From: Adiantum capillus-veneris
Lineage: Eukaryota > Streptophyta > Polypodiopsida > Polypodiales > Pteridaceae
Direction: 5' to 3'
Length of the DNA: 64,000 bases
Assembly (NCBI GenBank): GCA_014529385.2
Contig: CM043944.1
Location: forward strand, 78,819,884 to 78,883,883
The notes beneath the pieces are model-generated. The model ran no database searches. It was not told where the DNA came from and saw only the letters and a program-made list of their open reading frames with translations. Below are positions 22,989-33,984 of this stretch, piece by piece; position 1 is the stretch's first letter, and every line of letters begins with the position of its first letter. The translations under genes and the position numbers were made by a program.

Positions 22989-23027
<39 letters not shown>
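22989..23027. repeat. (CT)n microsatellite
   Basis: Pure CT run. Confidence 0.95.
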
Positions 23028-23029
<2 letters not shown>

Positions 23030-23281
23030 CTTCGCCTTCAGCAAGATTGGTGAAGAGGTTGACGATGTTGGGGCAGTTGAGGAAGCATGCCGGCGCACAG
23101 ATGCGCCTATGCCAATCGCGCTCACTCAGGAAGTCGGAGGAGAGGCCCACCCACTTGCGATCCACGCCACACCAATCCACGCAATCCGCACTCTCCTTTT
23201 GCCCCCTCCATGGCATACTAGACGCCACTGCCACCTCCGACGTCTGCACTCAATTCATATTATATCATCACCCATTAGCTG

Positions 23282-23336
<55 letters not shown>

Positions 23337-23480
23337 TCTGTATGTGTGTTGACCTGACACTCCAGCTCGACGCTGCCCTCCCTCATAACATTGGTCTCCA
23401 GAACGCAACGAGCCCCAGAGGACGACACCGCAAAGGCGCACTCTTCTACCGGAAGCTCCTCGCATTCAAAGCCGTCGACT
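23028..23480. other. GC-richer segment with possible exon remnants, unassigned
   Basis: Both strands have open stretches between two microsatellites. The minus strand at 22965-23249 includes DWHRRICAPACFLNCPNIVN. The plus strand at about 23350-23490 includes GALFYRKLLAFKAVDC. Base composition is clearly richer in GC than the flanks. I do not recognise a family and cannot choose a strand. Confidence 0.25.
23290..23334. repeat. (GA)n microsatellite
   Basis: Pure AG/GA run. Confidence 0.95.
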
Positions 23481-23929
23481 GCAGCACATCATTAACACTC
23501 TGATTAGGTAATGCAGGAAATGCTGATGATGATTAAGCAGAGCTATATTTTCATGATTCGTACCAACGTCAAAAGAGCAATGAAGCACGAAGGTGATGGA
23601 CAAGAGAAGGTATGCCAGAGCAGCTGATGTATGAAGGTGAAGAAAATTGCTGCGTAAGCGCGCCATTGTAGCTACAGTTGTTTATGTAATCTGAGGCGGA
23701 TGATGAGATGTAAGGTTGAGAGAGAGAGGTGAATATGGTGGCGTGAGGGGGAGAGGAGGGAGGAGACGGGGCCTTAAGAGAGAGGGAGGGGAGAAGCGAA
23801 GCGCTGGCCGGCGTGTTGGTTGAACGCCGGCTGATTCAGTTGGTATAGGCGGTATAATTAGTCCCAATATCTTAAGGGTAAAATACCCTTTCCAAACAAC
23901 CCACTGCTCCATATTTAGATGGAATTTTG

Positions 23930-24110
23930 CAAGATTCCCTGTGGCTCAAGGGTCTGAATGGGACTTTGCCTTCTAAAATGGAGTATGAAGAGGTAGCAAT
24001 CGAACCCGGGCCTGCTCGCGTCCACAATTTAGGGTTACTCTCGTAAGCCATGCAAGCAAACGCCCTTCATGCTTGTTATTGTATCCTTTAAAATTGATTT
24101 TTTTTTTTGA
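23930..24110 (-). repeat. Possible tRNA-derived SINE or tRNA-like relic
   Basis: The minus strand has an A-box-like tggcttacgagag (near 24045) and, about 50 bases downstream, a B-box-like gggttcgattgc (near 24000). This is the internal RNA polymerase III promoter layout. No clear A-tail in the right place and no target duplication was seen, so confidence is low. Confidence 0.3.
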
Positions 24111-25900
24111 ACAATCCCTTTCGTGGCCCCTCCCCCCCCCCCCAACCCCCCCCCCCCCAAAAAAAAAATAAAATCCCAGCACCGTATCTCCACCAAACGT
24201 CTTGTCCCTCCTCCGCCTCCTCCTTGCGCCATCGTGCTTTGACGTCTTCTCTCCACCACACCTTGAAAAATCAAATCAAAAGGAAATCTACTCTAGTGGC
24301 TTTATTTTATTCATTCATCGGGAGATTTATCAACATTGGAATTCATATATCCTTGGACGGACTGCCCACGCTCTGAAGGGTATCTCCGTGAGATTCTCAT
24401 GGTTTTTTGAATTTCCTCGACTCTGTACCCCTTACTCGTGCACTTTTTCCCTTCAAATTTCCAAGACTTTATGTTTTTTTGGGCATTTTAGTGTACTTTT
24501 TGCAAGGTATTTGGATCACATTATCTACTGTTAAAAATGGGCAAAACACTCCAAAATGACCAAAATGGTTGACATGAGATTGGTAACAGGACACTTTTGT
24601 GTCCTCTTAACACAACTTCTTATACTTATTTCTTGAGATGCCAAGGAGGGTCTAAAGAGCTCTATTTTCATAAAGCTAGCTTATGACCTGAAGAAAACTT
24701 GGATTTTTTTGCCTACTGATTCCACCTTCAGAGTTGGATTTGATCGAATGCCATTTTTAGACCTAGCTCAAGCCAAAAAACATGTGTTGTTTTTGGTAAT
24801 TTTTTATGAATTTAGGATAAGATCACCCTAATTAAACATAACTTAGTGACTTCTAAAGTGTTAGAAAGCTAGCATAGGTAGTTTCAAAGGGAAAGCCTAT
24901 GCATTGGAAGCTATGGTCCATTTCTATGTTGATTTGCTAGTAAAATTCACATTTTGATGAATATTTTAGAAGTGTCTCTATAATCAAAAGTCCATTTTGA
25001 GTGTGTTTTTGGAATTTTCACTATGTAACTCTTCTTCCTTGAGTTTTGGGGCATCAAATACCCTAAATAGCAAACAACACAAAGACGGGAGTGATTTTTG
25101 ACCAAAATCGGATTTATTCTGAATTAATACTATATTGTCTTCAAATTGCTAATCTTCACTCAGCAAACATGGTACATTTCAATCTTAGGTCTAAATATAA
25201 GCATACAATTTCAATTTGGTGCCAATTTGATAGGTTTATATGCCATACAGAAGGCCACATTGTGGAAGCTAGATTGTTCTTCCACCCATGGACTGTTTAT
25301 ACGTACTTCATAGGTGTGTTCCAAATTGTCTTAGGGAGACATATCTTGATTCTTTTGATGCCTCCTATGCTTGAACATGAAAGTAAATAATCAAATTGTG
25401 TAAAGTGGAAGAATTTATAAAGATAATGATAGGTGTACATATAGAAACATTGATGATAGATCAATTATAGAATGCAAAAATTGCACTTCTTTTATACTTA
25501 ATCTATGTTTAAAAGAAAATTTATGGGCCTACATCAACCATAGAATTTAATTTAGTCAAGAACTCATTGATATCTATAAAAAAATAAGGCTCATTGCCTG
25601 GAGATTTTTGGAGATTTTTGTACCTTGTGTAAAATGGGATTCCCCATGCAAATATGTTGTTTTTGGTCAAATTTAGCACTTGACCTTTGGCTTTGAGAGC
25701 TCCTCATGACCATACAATCAAGAGTTTTGAGTGTTTCTTATTTTTACCACATAAAGTGTGGTGTTAGCTTAAAGTTGAAGTAAGGACTTATACAAGGGCA
25801 TACCCCACATATACAGTATTTGATTTTTTTCCAAAACTCTAAAAGGACACTTTTATATCCTATTAGGTTATCAAACTAGTGCTGGAACGTAACCCTACCT
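24111..25900. other. Non-coding, AT-rich; poly-C tracts at 24129-24157
   Basis: Two C-runs (24129-24142 and about 24145-24157) are followed by A-runs. The remainder has no recognisable gene, RNA or element boundary. A hairpin word ggacacttttgtgtcc occurs near 24590. Confidence 0.5.
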
Positions 25901-26001
25901 AAACTAACCAGTTTGAAAAATACTTTAGTGAAGCCCCTTCAAGAGCTTCCATGCAAATATAGCAACTCAAGATAGTAAGCAAACAACACCAAACACACAA
26001 C

Positions 26002-26032
26002 ACCCCCCCCCCCCCCCCCCCCCCCCCAAAAA

Positions 26033-26058
<26 letters not shown>
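26002..26058. repeat. Poly-C run followed by (AC)n
   Basis: C-run at about 26002-26027, a short A-run, then AC dinucleotides at 26034-26058. The Gly- and Cys/Val-rich minus-strand ORF over it is an artefact. Confidence 0.93.
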
Positions 26059-26063
<5 letters not shown>

Positions 26064-26109
26064 ATAGATACAAATCATAGTCAATTCCAACATCGAGCAA
26101 CCGTCTAAA

Positions 26110-26640
26110 ATATTCTCACGCGTGGATACAATCTCCAACTCTTGGTGTACAATGTCGAGCTCTAGCAATCAACAACAAGCAAGGTCCATTTCTCACATAT
26201 CCGGGGGGTTGAACTCTCAACACAACCAATTAGCATTAAAAGAATCAAAGAACACAATTTTTTGTGAGAGAGTGAAGTACTTGAGTAATAGGACCCAAAG
26301 CAGGGAGAAGATGCTAAAATGCAAGATCCTTATTTAAATTTTAGAGCATCTAGCAATGGTCAAACTACTTGATAGAACGTTGAGAGAGGACCATGAAGTG
26401 CAAGAAACTCTATTAGCCAATGTCTACAACACATTGGCAATTATTAAGCAGGCTTCAAGAAAGGATGATCTGTTTCTTAAGAAAAATACTTTGGCAATGC
26501 CGATGAAATTATCTGAAGACTTGCCCATGAAAACTTGCCCATGGGATAAGGTGGCAAGAGTTATAAAAGTTTCAAATCCATCCTTGTCCAAGGCAAGCTC
26601 TAGTGTCCAAGCCACCTCATATCATGGTTCTAGCTTATAA
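26110..26640 (+). pseudogene. Unrecognised ORF pair with one in-frame stop
   Basis: Frames at 26122-26337 and 26356-26640 lie in the same register, separated by a single stop near 26335. The second reads REDHEVQETLLANVYNTLAI and ends PSLSKASSSVQATSYHGSSL. Mildly amphipathic helix-like, no known motif. Could be a retroelement gag relic. No function assigned. Confidence 0.3.
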
Positions 26641-26710
26641 TTCTCGTTAGTAGCATGTTGGAAGCAACAACGTGAATTTATGCATGGATAGTAAAATTTA
26701 ACTAGATTTG

Positions 26711-26936
26711 ACCTTTTTTGGTGTCCTCGAGTGCACACAAGGCCAATCAAGGCAAAAAGGAGGGTGGCCACAAGGGCGCACATATCAACCAACAATCAAA
26801 GCAAAAAGTGGGTGGGTCACAAGGATGCACATGTCAGCTAAACAAGGACCCCTACTTGGTTGTTCTATGTGCCCTTGTGGCTACCCTTGTTTTTGCCTTG
26901 ATTGGCCTTCTTCTCGCTCCAAGACACCAGAAAAAC
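26711..26936. mobile_element. MITE-like foldback, about 226 bp
   Basis: The left arm begins tttttggtgtcctcgagtgc and continues aaggccaatcaaggcaaaaa, then ggccacaagggcgcacat (to about 26782). The right arm (about 26866-26936) is its complement: atgtgcccttgtggc..., tttttgccttgattggcctt, ...gacaccagaaaaac. Arms of about 70 bp match at roughly 80-85%. The short loop contains a second imperfect repeat of the arm motif (cacaaggatgcacatgtcag). No ORF and no clear target duplication. Superfamily unknown. Confidence 0.75.
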
Positions 26937-27125
26937 TGAAATCTGGCTAATGATTCTAGTGTCCATGCATCCATTCTCCCCCTCCCCGTGACACTGACAT
27001 TAGTTACAATGAGTTGTTCTAGCAAAGCAAAAAGGACACACCTTAATAAATGACAACAACAGGTTTAGGGTTTTTTTAAAGCTTCAAAATGTAACTGAAA
27101 ATGATGTGCAAAATAGAGACACAAT

Positions 27126-27381
27126 TGCATATATTTCATGAGTATTTAAAAGGAAGGATGTAACATCATTCATTTGGGGTGTCCATAATTTACTTAGCCA
27201 TTTCTTGGCATCTCTCTTCAACATAAGGCAACTCTTCGACCAAGAGGGAGTGCTGCATATATTTCATGAGTATTCAAAAGGAAGGATGTAACATCATTCA
27301 TTTGGGGTGTCCATAATTTACTCAGCCATTTCTTGGCATCTCTCTTCAGCATAAGGCAACTCTTCGACCAAGAGGGAGTGC
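27126..27381. repeat. Tandem duplication, 2 x 128 bp
   Basis: Copies 27126-27253 and 27254-27381 differ at only about three positions (for example tatttaaaa/tattcaaaa, ttcaacata/ttcagcata), which indicates a recent duplication. Confidence 0.97.
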
Positions 27382-27798
27382 GCTATTGCCTCAGGGTCAC
27401 TTGAGCCAACAAAGGTCACTGTATCCTTATTTGGGCAAGCTCCTTGCCATGGAAGCCAACGTCAAATGCAGTGCATGCTAGGGATCTACACAGTAGGAAC
27501 AGATGATGGGCAATTTGGGCAATGGTGCTTAAGCACAAATCTTTGCTCGAGGCTTTCAAAGACCATGTCATGAAATGACCTTGGGGAGTGAACTCATTCT
27601 GTACAATGGCAACATTGCCATGGGGGAGTTTTCCTATGTAATATACAAGGGAGATTGTGGTCCGAAGGCCGTCCGCTTGTCGCCTGTCTATGCTGCAAAC
27701 TCATCAAGCTCTAGGAAATCTTGTTGAAAACCAATCAGGGGTAAGAAAAGGAAACTTCAGATAAGAACAAACAACTTTGAAAATTGATAGAATTTACC

Positions 27799-27888
27799 TT
27801 CTGCTCCTTGTCCTCTTCCTCTCTATTGCTCTTGGCATCCAAATTGATGCATGACTTCATCGCATCCACGAACTTTGGCTCATTAGAG

Positions 27889-27922
<34 letters not shown>

Positions 27923-28320
27923 TAGAATAAGTGTCCTTATAGCCAAAACCTTGGCTTGCATGGTTTTGAATATTCCTATGCCATGTGAAATTTCTCTACT
28001 TCCAGAACCTCCTCACACACAAGTGCGATAGTGTCAGTGATAGAGTCATCAAGTGGTAGGAGCTTGCTCTCAAGGGAATCTGGTCTGGAGTCTAGGGGAA
28101 ATTGGGTACTAGTGCATAACCGACTCAAGAAATCATCCATGCGTAGGCCAAACGCTTTTTGCAAGTCATGCAACAAAAGAAACTCCTCCCCATCCACAAC
28201 GACTAATGATAAGTGGCCGATCTCTACTTCTAGGATTGGCTCGTCTATCGATGGAGCAATCTCTAGAGTAACACTAATGCACACAACGATGGATTTTTTC
28301 ACCACTTTCTTTAGCCCCAT
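27799..28320 (-). other. Unrecognised ORF(s), possibly exons
   Basis: The minus-strand frame 28320-27976 reads MGLKKVVKKSIVVCISVTLE... and HLSLVVVDGEEFLLLHDLQK, ending at a stop. A second segment (about 27890-27799) reads EPKFVDAMKSCINLDAKSNR and ends EEDKEQK at a donor-like AAG/GTAAAT. A 28-base poly-G tract at 27892-27919 lies between. Codon pattern is plausible for protein, but no family is recognised. Confidence 0.25.
27892..27919. repeat. Poly-G run, about 28 bases
   Basis: Homopolymer; exact length uncertain in any assembly. Confidence 0.9.
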
Positions 28321-28964
28321 TGTCTGGGTGCGCGTCTCTCCAAGGTTGATCGGGAAAGTGCCGGGCTTCTGGCTCTAGACCAATAGGCAGCTGAGGTGCA
28401 ACCCAAGGAGAATGAGTGCAGTTAGGAGCGATTTTAGTGTTGGAAAGACTTAATAGTGACACTTAGAGAGAAATAGCGGATAAATCATATGTCAGAACAA
28501 AAATAATGGCTTAAAACAAATTGAAAGAATACAACGACACTTAATTGGTGTTGGCAATCCTTTGATACTTCCAAATGTTGATACCCAATAACCCTTTGCA
28601 AGCCGATTGCATATGCCATTGTCGATATGCACCTCGATTCGCGAACCCTTAATCGAAAATCCCCAATTTGTTAGAATAAAATGCAATCACCATGCACAAA
28701 TCCCACCCTGTCCACTTACCCTGCTCTTGAGTCCCGTGCTAAACGCTTCCCGAACGAGAAGCTTCTTGCTCAAATCCTCCTCTTTCCATTGTCTTCTCCC
28801 TTTACTCGTATACTCAGGCAAAAACTCTTGCTAACAGAGCACGCTGCAGTTGGAGGATCTCTTCAACTGGCCGCAGCTCTTTCTCCTCCCTATAGCACTT
28901 GGTGCTCTCCCAAAGCAACCACCTCGCTCTCCTCCTCTTCTCCTCCTTTTCCACCAAGCCTGAG

Positions 28965-28969
<5 letters not shown>

Positions 28970-29041
<72 letters not shown>
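28970..29041. repeat. (GA)n microsatellite, about 35 units
   Basis: Pure AG/GA run flanked by Pro/Ser-coding-like pyrimidine-rich sequence; the ORFs across it are artefacts. Confidence 0.97.
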
Positions 29042-29043
<2 letters not shown>

Positions 29044-29283
29044 CCTCCGTCCCCTTCACACCACCTCCTCCCTTTTCCCCTTTCTCTTGTTCCTCACCAA
29101 GCCCTTCCGACTCATGCCTTGTCTCCTTTCTCCTCCCCATGGCTGCTTTATCCTTTACGTTATTATCCCCCTCCCCCCCCCGCCCGGCCCCTTGCATGCC
29201 CCAAAAGCCTCTTCAAACAGATCCATTTCCCTCCAAAGGAACGACGGCGCCATCGTTGCTAGGCATGGGAAGCGGCATGATGA

Positions 29284-29498
29284 CATGGCATGGTGACCCG
29301 GCTTTGCTGCAAAATTGACGGCAATGGCTCCAAATTTTGTCGCCTTAGCCTCCTGAGCAATTCTCGCTTCATTGTGGAGCTCATCCGAGCCCTCTTCAGC
29401 TCGCTACAAGCACATTCTTTCTCCCCTGCTCTCACATGGCATGGCGACCCGACTTTGCTGCAAAATTGACGGCAATGGCTCCAAATTTTGTCGCCTTA
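29284..29498. repeat. Direct duplication, two copies of about 64 bp
   Basis: The copies run from catggcatggtgacccggct to ttttgtcgcctta (29284-29345) and from catggcatggcgacccgact to the same end (29434-29495). They are separated by 88 bases and differ at two positions. Confidence 0.93.
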
Positions 29499-29579
29499 AG
29501 AGCCTTCCCATATATCGGAGAAAAGCCCCACCGTGAGAAGGCACGCTCAGCCTGGAGAGGCCCGCCAGTCAAATTGCGC

Positions 29580-29715
29580 CATTCCCATACGTTCTGTTGC
29601 AACCGGGTACTTCCTGTGGTTAATAAAAAGACCCATGACGTGGAATTCAAATATCAACAGAACGTATGCGGAATGGCTTTTTATTAACCACAGGAAGTAA
29701 CGTCTTTTTATTAAC
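29580..29715. repeat. Interlaced inverted repeats upstream of the Harbinger transposase
   Basis: Two words and their complements occur in the order A, B, A', B'. A is cattcccatacgttctgttg at 29580-29599 with A' at 29655-29675. B is acttcctgtggttaataaaa at 29609-29630 with B' at 29677-29698. A partial third copy of the B' core (gtctttttattaac) follows at 29702. This could be a scrambled transposon end. Confidence 0.85.
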
Positions 29716-29872
29716 AGTGTGGCTATCTATGCGGAATTCCATCTTCTTTTCCTTGCGGTCTAGCCATGAAGCAATCGAAGAAATGGAGGAGGATCTAACA
29801 ACTGTGGCAATGTATGCCATTAGCTGCATCACGGCTTGTGCTCATGGCATGCGACGTTGAAAGAACGCAGCA

Positions 29873-30961
29873 GTGGGAATATGGTACGTGAAACCACGCA
29901 GTATCCACTTCTCGCGCACATTCTTCCAATTCATAGAGGGAGATGACCTAAGGTTTGAAGAGAACCTAAGAATTCCTCGAGCTTGCTTTGACCATGTATG
30001 TGCTCTGGTGTTAGAGGAGTTGCAGCAACGTCCAATCCCACAATCAATACGAGAAGCTGTTCCAACACGTTCACTGTCTGTGCGCAAGAAGGTGGCAATT
30101 TCACGACATTTGCTGGGTGTCGGTGGACCACTCCATAACATGGCCAACCTTTATGGTGTTGGGCAATCCACAGTGTGTCGAGTGCTACGCCAATTTTTGT
30201 CTACACTATTGAAACACAAACACTCAATCATATGTTGGCCTAGGACTCCACAAGGTTGGCAGGCTCTAAAGGATGGCTTTGAGGAGAAACAGGGAATTCC
30301 AAACTGTTGCGGTGCAATCGATGCTACGCACATCAACATGGAGTTTCCGATAGGTGAGGCACACACCCACTGGTATGACAGGGATCACAACTACTCGATG
30401 ACACTACAGGGTATTGTAGATAGCAACATGCGTTTCTTAGACGTCATGTGCGGGATGCCTGGGATGTGCAACGATATCCGAGTTCTCAGAAACTCGTCTA
30501 TCTATACATTGGCACAATCTAATGCCATATACAATGGCCCCACTATCACCTTCGGTCGTCATCACCTAAGAGAGTTCATCATTGGCGATGGAGGACACCT
30601 CAACCTACCTTGGTTGGTGATTCCGTTTCCAGTCATAGAGAATGAAGCATAACAACAAACTTTCAATTACAAGCTCTCGAGCACACGTATCATCGTGGAG
30701 CGCACGTTTGGCCGCCTCAAGCAAATGTGGGGCTACCTTCTACAACGCGTTCGAAACCCAAATGTTGAGTTTCTACCAAAGTTAATTGTGGCATGTTGTA
30801 TCTTGCACAACATATGGGTGGACTTGGGAGTGCAAGGGACAACAGATGCAGATGATGAAGTGTTGAGGGATGACTCTACGATAGCACCTACCCCACAAGT
30901 GCTACATGGATGCACTAGGGACGTCCTATTCGAATACATGAGGATATCAGGGTTGCTATGA
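29873..30961 (+). pseudogene. PIF/Harbinger transposase (DDE_Tnp_4), one stop codon
   Basis: The frame 29873-30652 continues in register after a single TAA (30650-30652) to 30961, about 363 codons in all, normal for the family. N-terminal: ...FEENLRIPRACFDHVCALVL, a helix-turn-helix-like NLYGVGQSTVCRVLRQFL. Catalytic region: CCGAIDATHI (first Asp, about residue 145), LQGIVDSNMRFLDVMCGMPG (second Asp region), IGDGGHLNLPWLVIPFP, then IIVERTFGRLKQMWGYL (the Glu). The family excises and inserts DNA, usually with 3-bp TTA/TAA target duplications, and needs a Myb-like partner, found here on the opposite strand. Only the one stop prevents translation, so it is relatively young. Confidence 0.92.
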
Positions 30962-31669
30962 GGATAGTCGCAAGATTCCTTGTATTGTTACCTTCATAAC
31001 AAGTTCATTGCAATGTTGGTCTCTATTTAATTACAGTTTTCAACTTTGGTGCCCTTTTATTGTTTTGCACTAGGGTATTGTGCTCCAGTTTACGAGTGTT
31101 GTTTGAGCTCTTGGTGTTTGAGAGAGAGAGAGAGAGAGAGAGGGAGTACTTGCATTATTCCATGAGGAACTTTTGAAGTAAGACATCATAAGGGCAAATG
31201 GGAACATTTTGGAAAGACTTCAAATTAGACGTCTAAAGTAGTGCAGTACGATCCTATGTTTAATGTTGGCCTTTGATGGGCTATTTTATCTATCTATTCC
31301 CTTCAACAAGGTTCAACATAAAATGTGTACTAGACACCTACTTACTTTGTACACTTACTACCCACTGTAATTACTACATCAAAATATTGCATAGAAAGCC
31401 AATAAAAGAAACAACCATTTGATCCTGCAGTGGATGAAATTGACATTCTCATAATGCTAAATTAAAAAATTAATCAAGTCTATTATGAAAATTTCTTGTC
31501 ACTCATAGCTCGTTTGCCACTTTGTGCCATACTCACAGAGTTTGAGTGAAAACAATGTAGGCCGATGTAAGAGAGTGAGACAAATGTAGATGAGACTATT
31601 AAAAGGTGGAGAAGTGCCATATGAGGAAAAAGAAACACAACAAGGACATTTGATAACCTAGATGATAAC
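30962..31669. other. Spacer between convergent Harbinger genes
   Basis: No ORF. Contains a short (GA)n at 31122-31141. Convergent 3' ends of the transposase (plus) and the Myb-like partner (minus) flank it. Confidence 0.6.
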
Positions 31670-32068
31670 CTACTCCACGTGAGGGTCTTGGGGTTTTCGA
31701 ATTAACGCAATGCACTTCGCAATTTCGCTTAAAGAGGAACAAATTGCACATGTGCCTTCACGCATTGTTTGAAGCCTAGCATGCTCGATTTCTAATGCTT
31801 GGCGGTCTCTAGCCTCCTCTCGTGCATCTCTTCGACGCTCAGCCTCCTCAAAGCGCCTTGCACGACCAACCTCGGACTCCTCGTAGATAGTTGTGAGCCT
31901 TTTGGTTGTTTCGACTAGATCTTTGATGGTCCCGGCATGCACTCGAGGGCGACGTTTTCGTTTCACTCCCCCTGAGGAGGAGTCCTCAGCACAATCTTGG
32001 CCACCCATGTCGGATGGTGTGTGGGCATCTTCGGTGTCATCCCCTACAAGGTAAAAGGTAGCATTTAG

Positions 32069-32124
<56 letters not shown>

Positions 32125-32545
32125 TGTACACCATGCTCACCTGTTGAAGGAGTGTCGTCGGGATGGGAGTCGACCAGATTGGCTCCAACATCCACGTTGC
32201 GATCGCCAGCAAACAATTGAACCATTTTGTCACATAGATCACTCGGGAAATCATCGGTCGGCAAGCCTTTATCGCGTCTCTCTACTCATCCTGAAGGAAT
32301 GTGATTTTTTTCCCACTTGTTCTTGCATTGAATCCTATTAAACATCCCACTGATTTTTTTCCCACTTGTTCTTGCATTGACTTTTACTGCGATGCAGACC
32401 ACTAGCTCGACAGATGTCTGCGATCGCTTGCCATCTATCCTTTAGCCTAATTAGAAGCCCACCTTCTATGATTTGGACCTCTAGGTCTTTTTTGGCTTCC
32501 ACGAAGATAAGGCTTCTTTGTCCACTCATTATATTAGATGAGTGA
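31670..32545 (-). pseudogene. PIF/Harbinger Myb/SANT-like partner protein, spliced, frameshifted
   Basis: On the minus strand a Myb/SANT-like domain reads KDRWQAIADICRASGLHRSK and SQCKNKWEKN (about 32450-32345). After a break the frame gives PTDDFPSDLCDKMVQLFAGD and SHPDDTPSTG, ending at a donor (CAACAG/GTGAGC, exon end 32141). A 97-base intron (32140-32044) holding the (CA)n tract ends in CTTGTAG. The second exon (32043-31670) carries a basic patch KRKRRPRVHAG and a helix EEAERRRDAREEARDRQALE. This is the layout of Harbinger ORF1 partners, which bind DNA and help import the transposase. A 49-bp duplication (32302/32351) shifts the frame just after the Myb domain. Confidence 0.8.
32071..32120. 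repeat. (CA)n microsatellite inside the ORF1 intron
   Basis: 25 CA units within the inferred 97-base intron. Confidence 0.96.
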
Positions 32546-33884
32546 AGGGTTCTGAGACAGTAACAATTTTGTCTACATTTCTCCAAAAAACAAGAGATTT
32601 TACAAGCGGATAGCATTTGGAAGCAGCAGGTTCATACTTGGGATATTTATCAAGCGAAATGTCCTATCTTCTATCTACCATTGTTTCAACAAGGGATGCT
32701 TTAACTTGCTGTAGTGTAGAGAGAATGTAATACGCTATACCAAAACGGGTCACATAAAAAATCTGTAAATTTTTTGTTGGGGACTTTGTTCTAAATAAAG
32801 CGTGAGAAAATGAATGCTCTCTTATAAACTTCACCAAGTGGTTTGCATCTAGAAGAGTTTGCTTAATAGAAGGAACTTTTCCAAAGTCCTTTAAGAGAAG
32901 ATTAAAAGTGTGAGCAACACATGGAACCCATCTAATCTTTGGATACTTTGCTTCAATTGCTTTTCTAGATGCTTTGTAGTTAGATGCATTATTGGTGACA
33001 ATGGTTGTCACATTTTTAGCCCCCCTGCTCTTTTGATCGAACGCTCATATACACCGGTAAGATATGCACTAGTTTTCTCTTTTAAGGATGTGTCGATCGC
33101 TTTAAGAAAGATGGAACCTCTTGAATAAATCAACATCACATTAGTTAATGGTTTCTTCTGACAATTTATCCAACCATCTAGAGCGATTGTGAATTCATAC
33201 TGTGACACATAATCAAGAGTTGTGCACTTTAAAATATTCTCTCATGTAGTTTTCACTTTATCTAAATATTCTATACATATCCTATTATAGTCAAGTACCA
33301 CAAAATCCTTCTTCGTTGTGCTCATTAAAGCATCTTTGAAGATAGGATCTCGAATAACATCAAAAGGAATTCCACATGCACAAATGCTTGCTTCCACTTA
33401 AGATGGATTTCAAGCAGCCATTGTTTATCAAATGCCCGATGCAAAGTAGAACCACTTGGTGCAGGTTCTCCTCCAGCCCATGCTTCACTTCGGCTTATGT
33501 TAGCAGAGCTTGCGGTAGGATCAGAGCTACAAGCCCCAACAAATGATGAATGATATCCTCCTTGAGCTTGAGCATGGGCCAAGGTCGTCTCCATGTCCCT
33601 AGCCATAGATGGAGCCATCATTTTGGGGCCTCCCTTTTTTTTGTCCTAAAACTATGCTCTCTTTGCCTCGAGTGCCCACTCAAGAAATTTTTCTTCAATA
33701 TCTCTTGGGGACTTTTGCAAGTTGTCACGTTTCTAGGAATTTTGAACACATGTTCTTTTATCCTGTAATTATGGCCGCAAGTCTTACACCTCAACTTTGA
33801 TGCAGTCTTTCCACTGACCAATTCATCTACGTAGTTCCACTTATATCCTTTCACCGTCTTCTTAAGGTCTGCAAACTTAAACAT
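32546..33884 (-). pseudogene. hAT-family transposase (BED, DUF659), truncated
   Basis: Minus strand, in order. BED-like zinc finger segment: KLRCKTCGHNYRIKEHVFKI then PRNVTTC (33884-33618). Linker with WLLEIHLKWKQAF (to 33325). DUF659 region after a frameshift: SQYEFTIALDGWINCQKKPL and MLIYSRGSIFLKAIDTS (33208-33008). The core IVTNNASNYKASRKAIEAKY, then WVPCVAHTFNLLLKDFGKV (33011-32664). After a stop the same protein continues as FWRNVDKIVTVSEPFTHLI (to about 32546). The C-terminal dimerisation region is missing; instead the sequence joins the Harbinger partner gene. The first intron donor may be at about 34665 (TATTG/GTGAGC) with the acceptor TTTGCAG near 33870. Confidence 0.85.
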
Positions 33885-33984
33885 GACTAATTACTAAATA
33901 CACATCTAAACTCAAACTCTCATACCATTTACATGACTTAATTCACCATCATAAATTATAAATACAAAAAATAATTTGTTTTTC

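Noticed and set aside
28814-29318. Long Ser/Leu- and Arg/Glu-repeat ORFs on both strands
   Set aside because: They are produced by the (GA)n microsatellite and its pyrimidine-rich flanks. The same applies at 22464-23350, 40806-41290 and 50682-51008.
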